Source: JAJKJG01 sp036556825
Lineage (GTDB): Bacteria; Pseudomonadota; Alphaproteobacteria; Rhizobiales; Beijerinckiaceae
Direction: 5' to 3'
NCBI GenBank assembly: GCA_036556825.1
Contig: DATBIR010000011.1
Location: 1-18,017, forward strand
DNA length: 18,017 nt
Both the position numbers and the translations under genes were made by a program. The notes under the pieces were generated by a model, which saw nothing but the letters and a program-made list of their open reading frames with translations, was not told the DNA's origin and made no database searches. Below, piece by piece: positions 6,779 to 13,943 of this stretch; within the stretch, counting starts at the first letter, position 1, and every line of letters begins with the position of its first letter.

Positions 6779-8212
6779 ATGACGTCCATCTGGCCCGTGT
6801 ACGGCCGCATCGGCGGCCCGATCGTCATGATCGGCTTCGGCTCTATCGGCAAAGGCACGCTGCCCCTTATCGAACGGCATTTCGAGATCGATCGGGAGCG
6901 GTTCGTGGTGATCGATCCGTCCGACAAGGACCGCGACCTGCTCGACCGTCGCGGCATCCGCTTCATCCAGACGGCGCTCACGCGCGACAATTACCGCGAG
7001 GTGCTGACACCGCTGCTGACGAATGGTGGCGGACGGGGCTTTTGCGTCAACGTCTCCGTCGACACCTCGTCTCGGGACATCATGGCCCTGTCGCGCGAGC
7101 TCGGCTGCCTCTACGTCGATACGGTCGCCGAGCCGTGGGCCGGCTTCTACTTCGACAAGAGCAAGGGGCCGGAGGCGCGCACCAATTACATGCTGCGGGA
7201 AGACATCCTCGAATTGCGCCGCCAGACGCCGGGCGGTCCGACGGCAATCTCGTGCTGCGGCGCCAATCCCGGCATGGTGTCGTGGTTCGTCAAGCAGGCG
7301 CTGCTCAACATCGCCGGCGATCTCGGCATCGACTTCAAGGAGCCGACGACGCGCGAGGATTGGGCGCGGCTCATGCAGCGCGTCGGCGTCAAAGGCATCC
7401 ACATCGCCGAACGCGACACGCAGCGCGCCACGTCCGAGAAGCCGATAGGCGTGTTCGTCAACACCTGGTCGGTCGAAGGCTTCGTGTCCGAGGGCGTGCA
7501 GCCGTCCGAGCTCGGCTGGGGCACGCACGAGAAATGGATGCCGGCCAATGCCGGCACGCACAAGGTCGGCTCGGGCTCGGCCATCTATCTGCTGCAGCCG
7601 GGCGCCAACACGCGCGTGCGCACCTGGTGTCCGACGCCCGGCCCGCAATACGGCTTCCTCGTCACGCATAACGAGTCGATTTCGATCTCCGACTTCTTCA
7701 CGGTCCGCGAGAACGGCAAGGCCGTCTACCGGCCGACCTGCCACTACGCCTACCACCCATGCAACGAGGCGGTGCTGTCGCTGCACGAGATGTTCGGCCA
7801 GGCGGGGAAAGTGCAGGAGAGGCATCACATCCTCGACGAGCAGGAGATCGTCGACGGCATCGACGAGCTCGGCGTGCTGCTCTACGGCCACGCCAGGAAC
7901 GCCTATTGGTACGGCTCGCAGCTCTCGATCGAGGAAACGCGGCGCATCGCGCCCTATCAGAACGCGACCGGCCTGCAGGTCACGTCCGCCGTTCTCGCCG
8001 GCATGGTGTGGGCATTGGAGAATCCGGAGGCCGGAATCCGCGAAGCCGACGAGATCGACTTCCGGCGCTGCCTCGACGTGCAGATGCCCTATCTCGGTCC
8101 GGTGAACGGCTTCTACACCGACTGGACGCCGCTTACGGACCGGCCCGGCTTCTTCCCCGAGGACATCGATCAGTCCGATCCGTGGCAGTTCCGGAACGTG
8201 CTGGTGCGATGA
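6779..8212 (+). CDS. hss: Homospermidine synthase
   Basis: A 477-residue NAD-dependent enzyme, the normal length of the bacterial family. It makes sym-homospermidine from two putrescines, or from spermidine and putrescine, with transient oxidation by bound NAD. A Rossmann motif IVMIGFGSIGKG lies at residues 15-26. Residues I recall as active-site positions in the Blastochloris viridis enzyme are present with an offset of one: Asp95 (SVDTS), Asn163 (CGANPG), Glu211 (AERD), Trp230 (VNTWSVEG) and His297 (VTHNES). ATG 6779 has a good GAGGAGAG ribosome site. The gene completes a decarboxylase-to-homospermidine pathway with 4764-5912. Its TGA ends one base before the stop codon of the convergent gene at 8213. 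Confidence 0.97.
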   Translation: MTSIWPVYGRIGGPIVMIGFGSIGKGTLPLIERHFEIDRERFVVIDPSDKDRDLLDRRGIRFIQTALTRDNYREVLTPLLTNGGGRGFCVNVSVDTSSRDIMALSRELGCLYVDTVAEPWAGFYFDKSKGPEARTNYMLREDILELRRQTPGGPTAISCCGANPGMVSWFVKQALLNIAGDLGIDFKEPTTREDWARLMQRVGVKGIHIAERDTQRATSEKPIGVFVNTWSVEGFVSEGVQPSELGWGTHEKWMPANAGTHKVGSGSAIYLLQPGANTRVRTWCPTPGPQYGFLVTHNESISISDFFTVRENGKAVYRPTCHYAYHPCNEAVLSLHEMFGQAGKVQERHHILDEQEIVDGIDELGVLLYGHARNAYWYGSQLSIEETRRIAPYQNATGLQVTSAVLAGMVWALENPEAGIREADEIDFRRCLDVQMPYLGPVNGFYTDWTPLTDRPGFFPEDIDQSDPWQFRNVLVR

Positions 8213-8758
8213 CTATGCCTCTCCCCGCACGCGGGGAGAGGAGGGGCGCCACGTGTCCCGGCGGCCAAGCCGGACCAGGCGCCGGACGAAGCCGACGCTG
8301 AGCAGCGTCAGCCCCCAGCCGACGACGAGGCCGGCCGCGGCGGCCACGACGCCTTCCTGCGTGGCCGGCACGGCCGGCTCGAAGTCGTGGTAGGTCGCCT
8401 CGGCAAGGTCGACGTCGGCGTCGCGCAGCAGGATCAACAGGCGGTCGAAGGGGCCGGCCTCCATGAAATCCTGACGGTGGCGCTGCAGCCGCTCGAGCCG
8501 CTCGACATTGGCGCGCATGGCTTCGCCCTGGCGGCTGACCAGGGTGTCCGCATTGCCGCGCAGGCGATCGATGGCATTGGCGCGGTTCTGGCCATTGGCA
8601 ACCGCATCGGTGTCGAAGCGCTGGATGACCCGCTGCAGCTCGTCGATGGTCCCGCCGAGACGCTGCCGGTATTGCTGTGCGAATTCCGGGCCTTGCGAGG
8701 CGACGACGCCTCCAATCAGCCCCATCGCCACGGCCATGGTGCGTGCGAGCCCGGGCAC
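8213..8758 (-). CDS. DUF2937 family membrane protein
   Basis: A protein of 181 residues. A hydrophobic N-terminal segment (ARTMAVAMGLIGGVVA) is followed by SQGPEFAQQYRQRLGGTIDEL, which I recognise as the hallmark of DUF2937. Next come a long charged, probably coiled-coil region (about residues 35-110) and a second membrane segment (VVAAAAGLVVGWGLTLLSVG, about 137-156). Function unknown; the layout suggests a periplasmic helical hairpin between two membrane anchors. GTG 8758 is preferred because AGGAGG lies 6 bases upstream; the frame stays open further upstream but that part is unlike the family. The last residues (SSPRVRGEA) are encoded within a perfect palindrome, 8218-8241. Stop codons of this gene and homospermidine synthase are directly adjacent. 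Confidence 0.8.
   Translation of the reverse strand: MPGLARTMAVAMGLIGGVVASQGPEFAQQYRQRLGGTIDELQRVIQRFDTDAVANGQNRANAIDRLRGNADTLVSRQGEAMRANVERLERLQRHRQDFMEAGPFDRLLILLRDADVDLAEATYHDFEPAVPATQEGVVAAAAGLVVGWGLTLLSVGFVRRLVRLGRRDTWRPSSPRVRGEA
8218..8241. repeat. Perfect 24-base palindrome between convergent genes
   Basis: CCTCTCCCCGC (8218-8228) and GCGGGGAGAGG (8231-8241) are perfect complements separated by two bases. It lies inside the 3' end of the DUF2937 frame and six bases past the homospermidine synthase stop. It resembles a common alphaproteobacterial CTCTCCCC...GGGGAGAG repeat and may serve as a shared 3'-end hairpin; there is no T run on either side. Confidence 0.75.
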
Positions 8759-8853
8759 AATGCTCCTCCTGACTACTAAGAGCGTCGCGCAGCTCTGGTT
8801 CCCGCCGAGGAGATCGCGTGACGTGTCAGGGGAGCCACCAGCCTTGTTGGCGC

Positions 8854-8893
8854 GCATGATCGGCAAAGTGGGAGCCACTTTGCCGGATCATGC
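8854..8893. repeat. Palindromic repeat (copy B)
   Basis: GCATGATC (8854-8861) faces GATCATGC (8886-8893), and CGGCAAAGTGG (8861-8871) faces CCACTTTGCCG (8875-8885), with a GAG loop; the C at 8861 belongs to both left arms. It is nearly identical to the first hairpin of copy A (1933-1978) except for the loop and the lost A run. It begins one base after the WD40 gene stop and so forms the likely 3' end of the zinc operon transcript. The remainder of 8759-8894 shows no other feature. Confidence 0.85.
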
Positions 8894-8894
8894 T

Positions 8895-9896
8895 CTACTC
8901 CGGCAGCGTCAGCACGCCGGCCTGCCCGTCCTCGCAGCCGAAGGCGAGCCGCCTGCCCTTGGCGTCCCACGTAACGGCCGTGATCCCGCTGTCGTCGCGC
9001 GGCGCACGCACGAGCAACTCGGAGGCGTCAGTGAGACGGATCAGCAGGATGCAGCCGTCCTCGTAGCCGGTAGCGAGCACATAGGAGCCGGGATGGAAAG
9101 CGACGCGCGTCACCTTGGCCGGGCGCACGCCGCATTCGCGCGGCTGCTTGCCCATCGGGCCCTCTTTGGAGTTGAACGGCCAGATGATGGCGGCCTCGGC
9201 GCCGGAGGTCGCCAGCCACTGGCCGTCGTGCGACCAGGCCAGTGAACGCGATTTGGCGGGGTAGCCCGACATGCGCATGTGGCCGCGGTCGGGTTGCAGG
9301 CGCCAGCCGTGCAGCGCGTTTTCCTGCATCGAGGTGACGACGAAACGACCGTCAGGCGACCACGTCACGTCGAGATGCGAGCCCTTCCACTCCAGCGGCT
9401 CAGGCTTGGCGTCGATGTTCGGGAACCAGAGGGTCGCGCCGTTGTAATGGGCCATGGCGAGCCGATATCCCTTCGGCGCGAAGGCGAGCCCGCGCACTGT
9501 CGAGGGCGCCTCAAACGCTTTCTCCTTGCCCTTCTCGTCGCGCGCCGTCACGCGCTTGCCGGAGCCGAATGCCACCGCGCCGCCCTTGTGCACGGCGAGC
9601 GCGTCGATCCATCCTTTCGTTTCGGCCAGCGCTGTCGTCGCGCCATCCGCACCCGTGGCCACCACACGACCGTCGTCGCCGCCGGTGACGAGACGCCCGC
9701 CGTCGCTCGCGGCGACCAGGATGGCGCCGTCCGGATGCGCCGCCACGCGCCGCGTCTCGTCGCCTTTCGCAAGCAAGATGGTGCCGTCGCCGAGCGCGAG
9801 GGCGGCCGTGGCGCCGAGCCAGGCCGCGCCGGTGACATGCGCGCCGGCGTCATAGGCGGTTACGGCCTCGGTAAGGGAAGAGGACAAATCGGTCAT
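8895..9896 (-). CDS. WD40 repeat beta-propeller protein of the zinc operon
   Basis: A 333-residue protein built of WD40-like blades, seen as recurring patterns such as HLDVTWSPDGRFVVTSMQENALHGW, SRSLAWSHDGQWLATSG, VTRVAFHPGSYVLATGYEDGCILL and ITAVTWDAKGRRLAFGCEDGQAGVL. There is no signal peptide or membrane segment, so it should be cytoplasmic. Its function is not established. It lies directly downstream of the CobW-type GTPase (75-base gap) as the last gene of the apparent zinc operon, suggesting it binds or scaffolds the GTPase or a zinc client (inference). It should not be equated with AztD, the periplasmic propeller-type zinc chaperone of Paracoccus azt operons, because that is exported. 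ATG 9896 has only a weak ribosome site. Confidence 0.88.
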   Translation of the reverse strand: MTDLSSSLTEAVTAYDAGAHVTGAAWLGATAALALGDGTILLAKGDETRRVAAHPDGAILVAASDGGRLVTGGDDGRVVATGADGATTALAETKGWIDALAVHKGGAVAFGSGKRVTARDEKGKEKAFEAPSTVRGLAFAPKGYRLAMAHYNGATLWFPNIDAKPEPLEWKGSHLDVTWSPDGRFVVTSMQENALHGWRLQPDRGHMRMSGYPAKSRSLAWSHDGQWLATSGAEAAIIWPFNSKEGPMGKQPRECGVRPAKVTRVAFHPGSYVLATGYEDGCILLIRLTDASELLVRAPRDDSGITAVTWDAKGRRLAFGCEDGQAGVLTLPE

Positions 9897-9971
9897 ACGC
9901 TTTCTAACACACGCGCCACGCTGGCTGGAGCCCGGGTTAGCCAGGTGCCCGGGGATGACAAGGTGCGGCAG

Positions 9972-10934
9972 TCAGGCCGCGCAGGCCAGAAAACCTTCGC
10001 GGATCGCCATCTCGTTGAGGTTGCGGCCGATGAACACGACGCGGCTCTCGCGCTTTTCGCCGGGCTTCCAGTCGCCCTGCAGGTCGCCGTCCAGGATCAT
10101 GTGCACGCCCTGGAATACGAAGCGCTTCGGCTCGTCCGGAAAAGCGATGATGCCCTTGCAGCGCAGGATGCTCGGCCCCTCGCGCTGCGTGAGCTGGTTG
10201 ATCCACGGCATGAAGATGTCGGGGTTGACCTCACCGTCGACGCGCACGGCGACTGACTGCACGTCCTCGTCATGGTGGTGATGGTGGCCTTCCTCGAGAA
10301 AGTCCGGTTCGAGTTCGATGATGCGGTCGAGGTCGAAGGCATTGCGCCCGAGCACCTCGTTGAGCGGCACGGCGCAATTCTGCGTGCGGTGCAGGCGCGC
10401 ATAAGGATTGATGGCGCGGATGCGCGCCTCGACCTCGTCGAGCTCCGCCTTGCTGACGAGATCGGTCTTGTTGAGCAGGATCACGTCCGCGAAGGCGATC
10501 TGGTTCTTGGCCTCGGGCGCGTCCTTGAGGCGGTCGGACAGCCACTTGGCATCGGCCACGGTTACGACCGCGTCGAGCCTGGCGGCGTCGGAGACGTCCT
10601 GATCGACGAAGAAGGTCTGAGCTACGGGCGCCGGATCGGCGAGCCCGGTGGTCTCGACGATGATGGCGTCGAACTTGCCCTTGCGCTTCATCAGCCCGTC
10701 CATGATGCGGATCAGGTCGCCGCGCACCGTGCAGCAGACGCAGCCGTTATTCATCTCGAACACTTCTTCGTCGGCTCCCACGACGAGCTCGTTGTCGATG
10801 CCGATCTCGCCGAATTCGTTGACGATCACGGCGTAGCGCTTGCCGTGCTGCTCGGTGAGGATGCGGTTGAGAAGCGTCGTCTTGCCGGCGCCGAGATAGC
10901 CGGTCAGAACCGTCACGGGAATTTTTTCTGACAT
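9972..10934 (-). CDS. COG0523/CobW-family GTPase, putative zinc chaperone
   Basis: A 320-residue G3E-type GTPase. Walker A is GYLGAGKTT (residues 12-20), the metal-binding GCVCC is at 64-68, ETTG at 94-97 and the guanine-specificity NKTD at 155-158. A His-rich insert (EEGHHHHHDED, 214-224) precedes the C-terminal CobW_C domain (about 225-320). Family members of the ZigA/ZagA/ZNG1 type deliver zinc to client enzymes when zinc is scarce; others handle cobalt or nitrile hydratase iron. The zinc-importer context and His-rich loop favour zinc. ATG 10934 is chosen because GGAG lies about 7 bases upstream; a TTG four codons earlier is also in frame. No cobalamin genes are nearby, which argues against true CobW. 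Confidence 0.92.
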   Translation of the reverse strand: MSEKIPVTVLTGYLGAGKTTLLNRILTEQHGKRYAVIVNEFGEIGIDNELVVGADEEVFEMNNGCVCCTVRGDLIRIMDGLMKRKGKFDAIIVETTGLADPAPVAQTFFVDQDVSDAARLDAVVTVADAKWLSDRLKDAPEAKNQIAFADVILLNKTDLVSKAELDEVEARIRAINPYARLHRTQNCAVPLNEVLGRNAFDLDRIIELEPDFLEEGHHHHHDEDVQSVAVRVDGEVNPDIFMPWINQLTQREGPSILRCKGIIAFPDEPKRFVFQGVHMILDGDLQGDWKPGEKRESRVVFIGRNLNEMAIREGFLACAA

Positions 10935-11037
10935 CAACAACTCCAACTGGCGAAAAGCGACCGGAACGTGCGGGCAGTCGTGATCAGGCAGCCGGCCGTC
11001 GACAGGCGCCTTGCCCGCATGCCGTGGCCATTGCCGA

Positions 11038-11053
11038 CTGCCCTTTCGGGCAG
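11038..11053. repeat. Small hairpin in the aztC-GTPase gap
   Basis: CTGCCC (11038-11043) and GGGCAG (11048-11053) flank a TTTC loop, 18 bases beyond the aztC stop on the minus strand. There is no T run, so readthrough into the GTPase gene is expected; it may protect the upstream mRNA end. The remaining part of 10935-11071 is unremarkable. Confidence 0.4.
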
Positions 11054-11071
11054 CCCTGGTCGCTGTTCTCC

Positions 11072-11995
11072 TTATGACGAAAGTGCCGCGCTGAACGCCC
11101 TTATATTGTGTCGCATCATGTCGATGTAAGTGGCCGCCGGGCCGTTCGGGGGTGACAGGGCGTCGGAATAGAGCCGCTCGCCGATACGGGCGCCTGTCTC
11201 CACGGCGATGCGCTCGATCAGGCGCGTATCGGCAATGTTCTCCAGAAACACCGCTCCGATCTTCTCGCGCCTGATCTGCCGGATGATGCGGGCGACGTCC
11301 CTGGCCGATGCCTCGGCGTCCGTCGAAACGCCCTGGGGAGCGATGAAGGCGAGGCCGTAAGCTCGCGCGAAATAGCCGAAGGAGTCGTGCGAGGTGATGA
11401 TGCGGCGCCGCTCGGGCGGTATGCCGGCAATGGCGGCCCTCACTTCGGCGTCGAGCGCGTCGAGCCGGGCCAGGTAGGCGGCGGCGTTGGCCTCATAGGC
11501 TGCCTTCCCGGCGGGATCCGCCGCCACGAGGCCATCCCGGATATTGGCCACGTAGACCTTGGCGTTCGCAACGCTCTGCCAGCCATGCGGATCGAGGTCG
11601 GGCTGCGCATGGCCGTGTGCTTGCTCGGGCAGCCCTTCGAGCGCCCGAACGCCCTTCGCCGCCTCGACGACAGCCGCCTTGGTCCCGGAGGACCTGATCA
11701 GGCGCGTGATCCAGCCGTCGAAGCGCAGCCCGTTGAAGACCACGAGCTTCGCATCGGCGATGCGGCGGCCATCGGCGGGCGTCGGCGAAAAGACATGCGC
11801 GTCGCCGTCGGGTCCCACGAGCGTTGTGATCTCGATCCGATCGCCGCCGACATTCTTGACGAAGTCGCCCAGGATCGAAAACGTCGCCACCACCTTGAGC
11901 GGCGCCCCGGCGCCGGCGGGAAGCGGCGCAAGCAACGCGCCGCAAAGCGCAAAGGCGCAGGTCAGCGACGTCAGGGCGCGCCGTCTCGTCGGCAT
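11072..11995 (-). CDS. aztC: Zinc ABC transporter substrate-binding protein, AztC-like
   Basis: A 307-residue periplasmic cluster A-I metal-binding protein with a cleavable signal (MPTRRRALTS then a hydrophobic stretch to about residue 30). Expected zinc ligands are His67 (DAHVFSP), His137 (DPHGWQ), His203 (TSHDSFGYF) and Asp278 (YSDALSPPNGPA). The loop after residue 120 is short and modestly His-rich (EQAHGHA), unlike the long His loops of ZnuA. Blocks such as VVATFSILGDFVKNVGGDRI, AFIAPQGVSTDAEAS, ENIADTRLIE and YIDMMRHN match my memory of Paracoccus denitrificans AztC closely, so I prefer this name to ZnuA. ATG 11995 has an AAAGGA ribosome site and starts 16 bases after the permease stop; a longer in-frame start at 12097 would break the signal peptide. 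Confidence 0.92.
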   Translation of the reverse strand: MPTRRRALTSLTCAFALCGALLAPLPAGAGAPLKVVATFSILGDFVKNVGGDRIEITTLVGPDGDAHVFSPTPADGRRIADAKLVVFNGLRFDGWITRLIRSSGTKAAVVEAAKGVRALEGLPEQAHGHAQPDLDPHGWQSVANAKVYVANIRDGLVAADPAGKAAYEANAAAYLARLDALDAEVRAAIAGIPPERRRIITSHDSFGYFARAYGLAFIAPQGVSTDAEASARDVARIIRQIRREKIGAVFLENIADTRLIERIAVETGARIGERLYSDALSPPNGPAATYIDMMRHNIRAFSAALSS

Positions 11996-12011
11996 GAGCG
12001 ATCCTTTCCGA

Positions 12012-12881
12012 TCAGGCTTCGAGATGACGGCCGGGCCAGGCAAGCCAGAGCAGCCCGCCTTCGCGGCCAAAGGCCAACGACACGAGATAGGCGCCACCGG
12101 CGACGAGGATGATGGCCGGGCCGGCCGGCAGCTCGACGTGAAACGAGAGCAGCAGCCCCCCCAGTGCCGAGCCGATACCGATCGCCGTGGCGACCAGCAT
12201 CATGAGCGTGATGTCGGGGCTCCAGAAGCGGGCGGCGGCGGCCGGCAGCATCATCAGGCCAACGGCCAGCAGCGTGCCGAGGGCCTGGAATCCGCCGACG
12301 AGGTTGAGAACGACGAGCCCGAGAAAGACCAGATGGGTGGGCGTGCCGGCGCGGCTCACCGAGCGCAGGAAGCTTGGATCGACGCATTCGAGAATGAGCG
12401 GGCGGTACAGCACCGACAGGGTCGCCAGCGTGACCGTGGCAATGGCCGCGAGCAGAACAAGCGCGGCGTCGTTGAGCGCCAGGACGGTGCCGAACAGCAC
12501 GTGCAGAAGGTCGACATTCGATCCGCGCAACGACACGATGGTGACGCCGAGGGCAAGCGACAGCAGATAGAAGGCCGCCAGCGACGCGTCCTCCTTGAGC
12601 GCCGTCATGCGCGTGACGAGGCCGGCCAGCATGGCGACGATCACCCCGGCCACGATCCCGCCTATGGTCATCGCCGGCAGCGACAGCCCGGCCACGAGAA
12701 AGCCGACGGCGGCGCCGGGCAGAATGGCGTGGGCCATGGCGTCGCCGGTCAGGCTCATGCGGCGCAGCATGAGAAAGACGCCCATCGGGCCGCCGCCGAG
12801 CGCGATCGCCACCGCGCCGACAAGCGCCCGGCGCATGAACTCAAATTCGGCGAAAGGGGCAATCAGAGCATCATACAGCAT
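12012..12881 (-). CDS. aztB: Zinc ABC transporter permease, AztB-like
   Basis: A 289-residue inner-membrane permease of the ABC-3 family with about eight hydrophobic segments. Family marks include FMRRALVGAVAIALGGGPMGVFLMLRRMSLTGDAMAHAILPG near the N-terminus, the block that contacts the ATPase, and GTLLAVGLMMLPAAAARFWS in the second half. It moves zinc through the membrane with the ATPase at 13020 and the binding protein at 11072. The ATG at 12881 is preferred; a TTG directly before it (12884) is the other candidate, and only a weak GGAAAA precedes both. A 138-base gap filled with palindromic repeats separates it from aztA. Confidence 0.92.
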   Translation of the reverse strand: MLYDALIAPFAEFEFMRRALVGAVAIALGGGPMGVFLMLRRMSLTGDAMAHAILPGAAVGFLVAGLSLPAMTIGGIVAGVIVAMLAGLVTRMTALKEDASLAAFYLLSLALGVTIVSLRGSNVDLLHVLFGTVLALNDAALVLLAAIATVTLATLSVLYRPLILECVDPSFLRSVSRAGTPTHLVFLGLVVLNLVGGFQALGTLLAVGLMMLPAAAARFWSPDITLMMLVATAIGIGSALGGLLLSFHVELPAGPAIILVAGGAYLVSLAFGREGGLLWLAWPGRHLEA

Positions 12882-12905
12882 CAAACTTTTTCCGAAGGCG
12901 GGACA

Positions 12906-13010
12906 GTCATCCCGAACGAGGTCGGAGCCCGAGATCCGGGATCGTTACGGGAGTCCACGCGTCGGACCATCCCGGCTCTGCGCGCCTGCAGACGCTCAGG
13001 CCGGGATGAC
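12906..13010. repeat. GTCATCCCGG-type palindromic repeats inside the zinc operon
   Basis: Runs from GTCATCCCGA (12906) to CCGGGATGAC ending at 13010. It contains an inner ATCCGGGATCGT and a CCATCCCGGCT, so at least two diverged units of the family seen at 5930-6072 are packed here. They occupy most of the gap between aztA and aztB and would form a large stem in the mRNA. Confidence 0.8.
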
Positions 13011-13019
13011 GCAAGGGCG

Positions 13020-13760
13020 TCACGCGACCTCCTGCTCACAGACATGGGCGCGGGCATCGAAGGCTTCGATCATGCGGCGTGCCTGAAGGAGGTTGGCCGG
13101 CTTGAGGACGTCGGCGGTGTCGCCCCAGGCGACCGGCGTGCGCGCGATCAGGAGCGTCTTGGGGAACACTCGCCTGACGACCTCGAGGTCATGCAGCACC
13201 GCGACCACGGTGCGTCCCTCATGGTGCCAGCAGCCGACCACGTCGAGGAGATCGGCGGTGGTCTTGGCGTCGATCGCCGTGAACGGCTCGTCGAGCAGGA
13301 TCACCGACGCGTCCTGCAGCAGGAGCCGCGCGAACAGGGCACGTTGCATCTGGCCGCCCGAGAGCGTGCCGATGGGGCGGCGCTCAAACCCGGTGAGGCC
13401 GACGGCGGTCAGCGCCTCGCCGATGCGCGCCCGGTCCTTCGCGCCGATGCCGCCGAACAGGCCCGTGCGGTCCCACAAGCCCATGGCGACCAGGTCGTAG
13501 ATCGAGAGCGGAAACGAGCGGTCGATCTCGGCGCTCTGCGGAAGATAGGCGATGCGAGGACGCGGCGTGCCCGACACCTCGATGCGGCCGTCGAGCGGCG
13601 GCAGGGCGCCGGCGATGCCTTTCAGAAGCGTCGATTTTCCGGCCCCGTTGGGGCCCACGACCGCCATCAGGCTGCCGCCCGGAATCTCGCCGCGCAGGTG
13701 ATGCACGGCCGGATGCCGCCCATAGCCCAGGGTGACGTTGTCGAAGCGGATCGCGCTCAT
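13020..13760 (-). CDS. aztA: Zinc ABC transporter ATP-binding protein, AztA-like
   Basis: A 246-residue cytoplasmic ATPase. Walker A is GPNGAGKST (36-44), the Q-loop glutamine is 75 (YLPQSAEIDRSFP), the signature is LSGGQMQRA (133-141), Walker B is VILLDEPF (153-160) and the switch histidine is His190 (AVLHDLEVV). The YLPQ..EIDRSFPLSIYDLVAMGLW block is that of metal-type importers. It powers the AztB permease. The start at ATG 13760 lies 18 bases after the stop of the small His-rich gene, so the two are very probably co-transcribed. No strong ribosome site is visible, consistent with translational coupling. Confidence 0.93.
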   Translation of the reverse strand: MSAIRFDNVTLGYGRHPAVHHLRGEIPGGSLMAVVGPNGAGKSTLLKGIAGALPPLDGRIEVSGTPRPRIAYLPQSAEIDRSFPLSIYDLVAMGLWDRTGLFGGIGAKDRARIGEALTAVGLTGFERRPIGTLSGGQMQRALFARLLLQDASVILLDEPFTAIDAKTTADLLDVVGCWHHEGRTVVAVLHDLEVVRRVFPKTLLIARTPVAWGDTADVLKPANLLQARRMIEAFDARAHVCEQEVA

Positions 13761-13778
13761 GGGCCGCCCAATCGTCCG

Positions 13779-13940
13779 TCAGGTGATCGTCGCGATGACC
13801 GTCAGCCACAAGACCGCCAGGATCGCGCCCGCGCCGGCCAGCCGCTGCCAGGCCGACAGGCGCAGGAGGGAAACCGTGGGCGTTTCGGCCATCGCGCGCG
13901 GCGCGTGGTCGTGGTGATGATGGTGGTGCCGCTCCGACAT
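13779..13940 (-). CDS. Small His-rich single-pass membrane protein of the zinc operon
   Basis: A 53-residue protein. Residues 5-12 are HHHHHHDH, followed by a polar linker with Arg residues and one hydrophobic segment at about 35-53 (AILAVLWLTVIATIT) running to the C-terminus. This predicts a tail-anchored or N-in protein with a metal-binding tail. I do not recognise a named family. It is the first gene under the Zur-box-like site and lies 18 bases ahead of aztA, so a role in zinc capture or in handing zinc to the ATPase side is plausible (inference). ATG 13940 directly abuts the palindrome, leaving no room for a ribosome site, so translation may be nearly leaderless. Only translation evidence would prove it. 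Confidence 0.65.
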   Translation of the reverse strand: MSERHHHHHHDHAPRAMAETPTVSLLRLSAWQRLAGAGAILAVLWLTVIATIT

Positions 13941-13943
13941 GTA

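Noticed and set aside
8895..9896. Identifying the propeller protein as AztD
   Set aside because: AztD is periplasmic and needs a signal peptide; this protein starts with MTDLSSSLTEAV and has none, and its blades are WD40-like.
9972..10934. Annotating the GTPase as CobW of cobalamin synthesis
   Set aside because: No cobalamin genes are near. The His-rich insert, zinc importer genes and Zur-box-like site favour a zinc role.
11038..11053. Terminator between aztC and the GTPase gene
   Set aside because: The stem is only six pairs and no T run follows on the minus strand.
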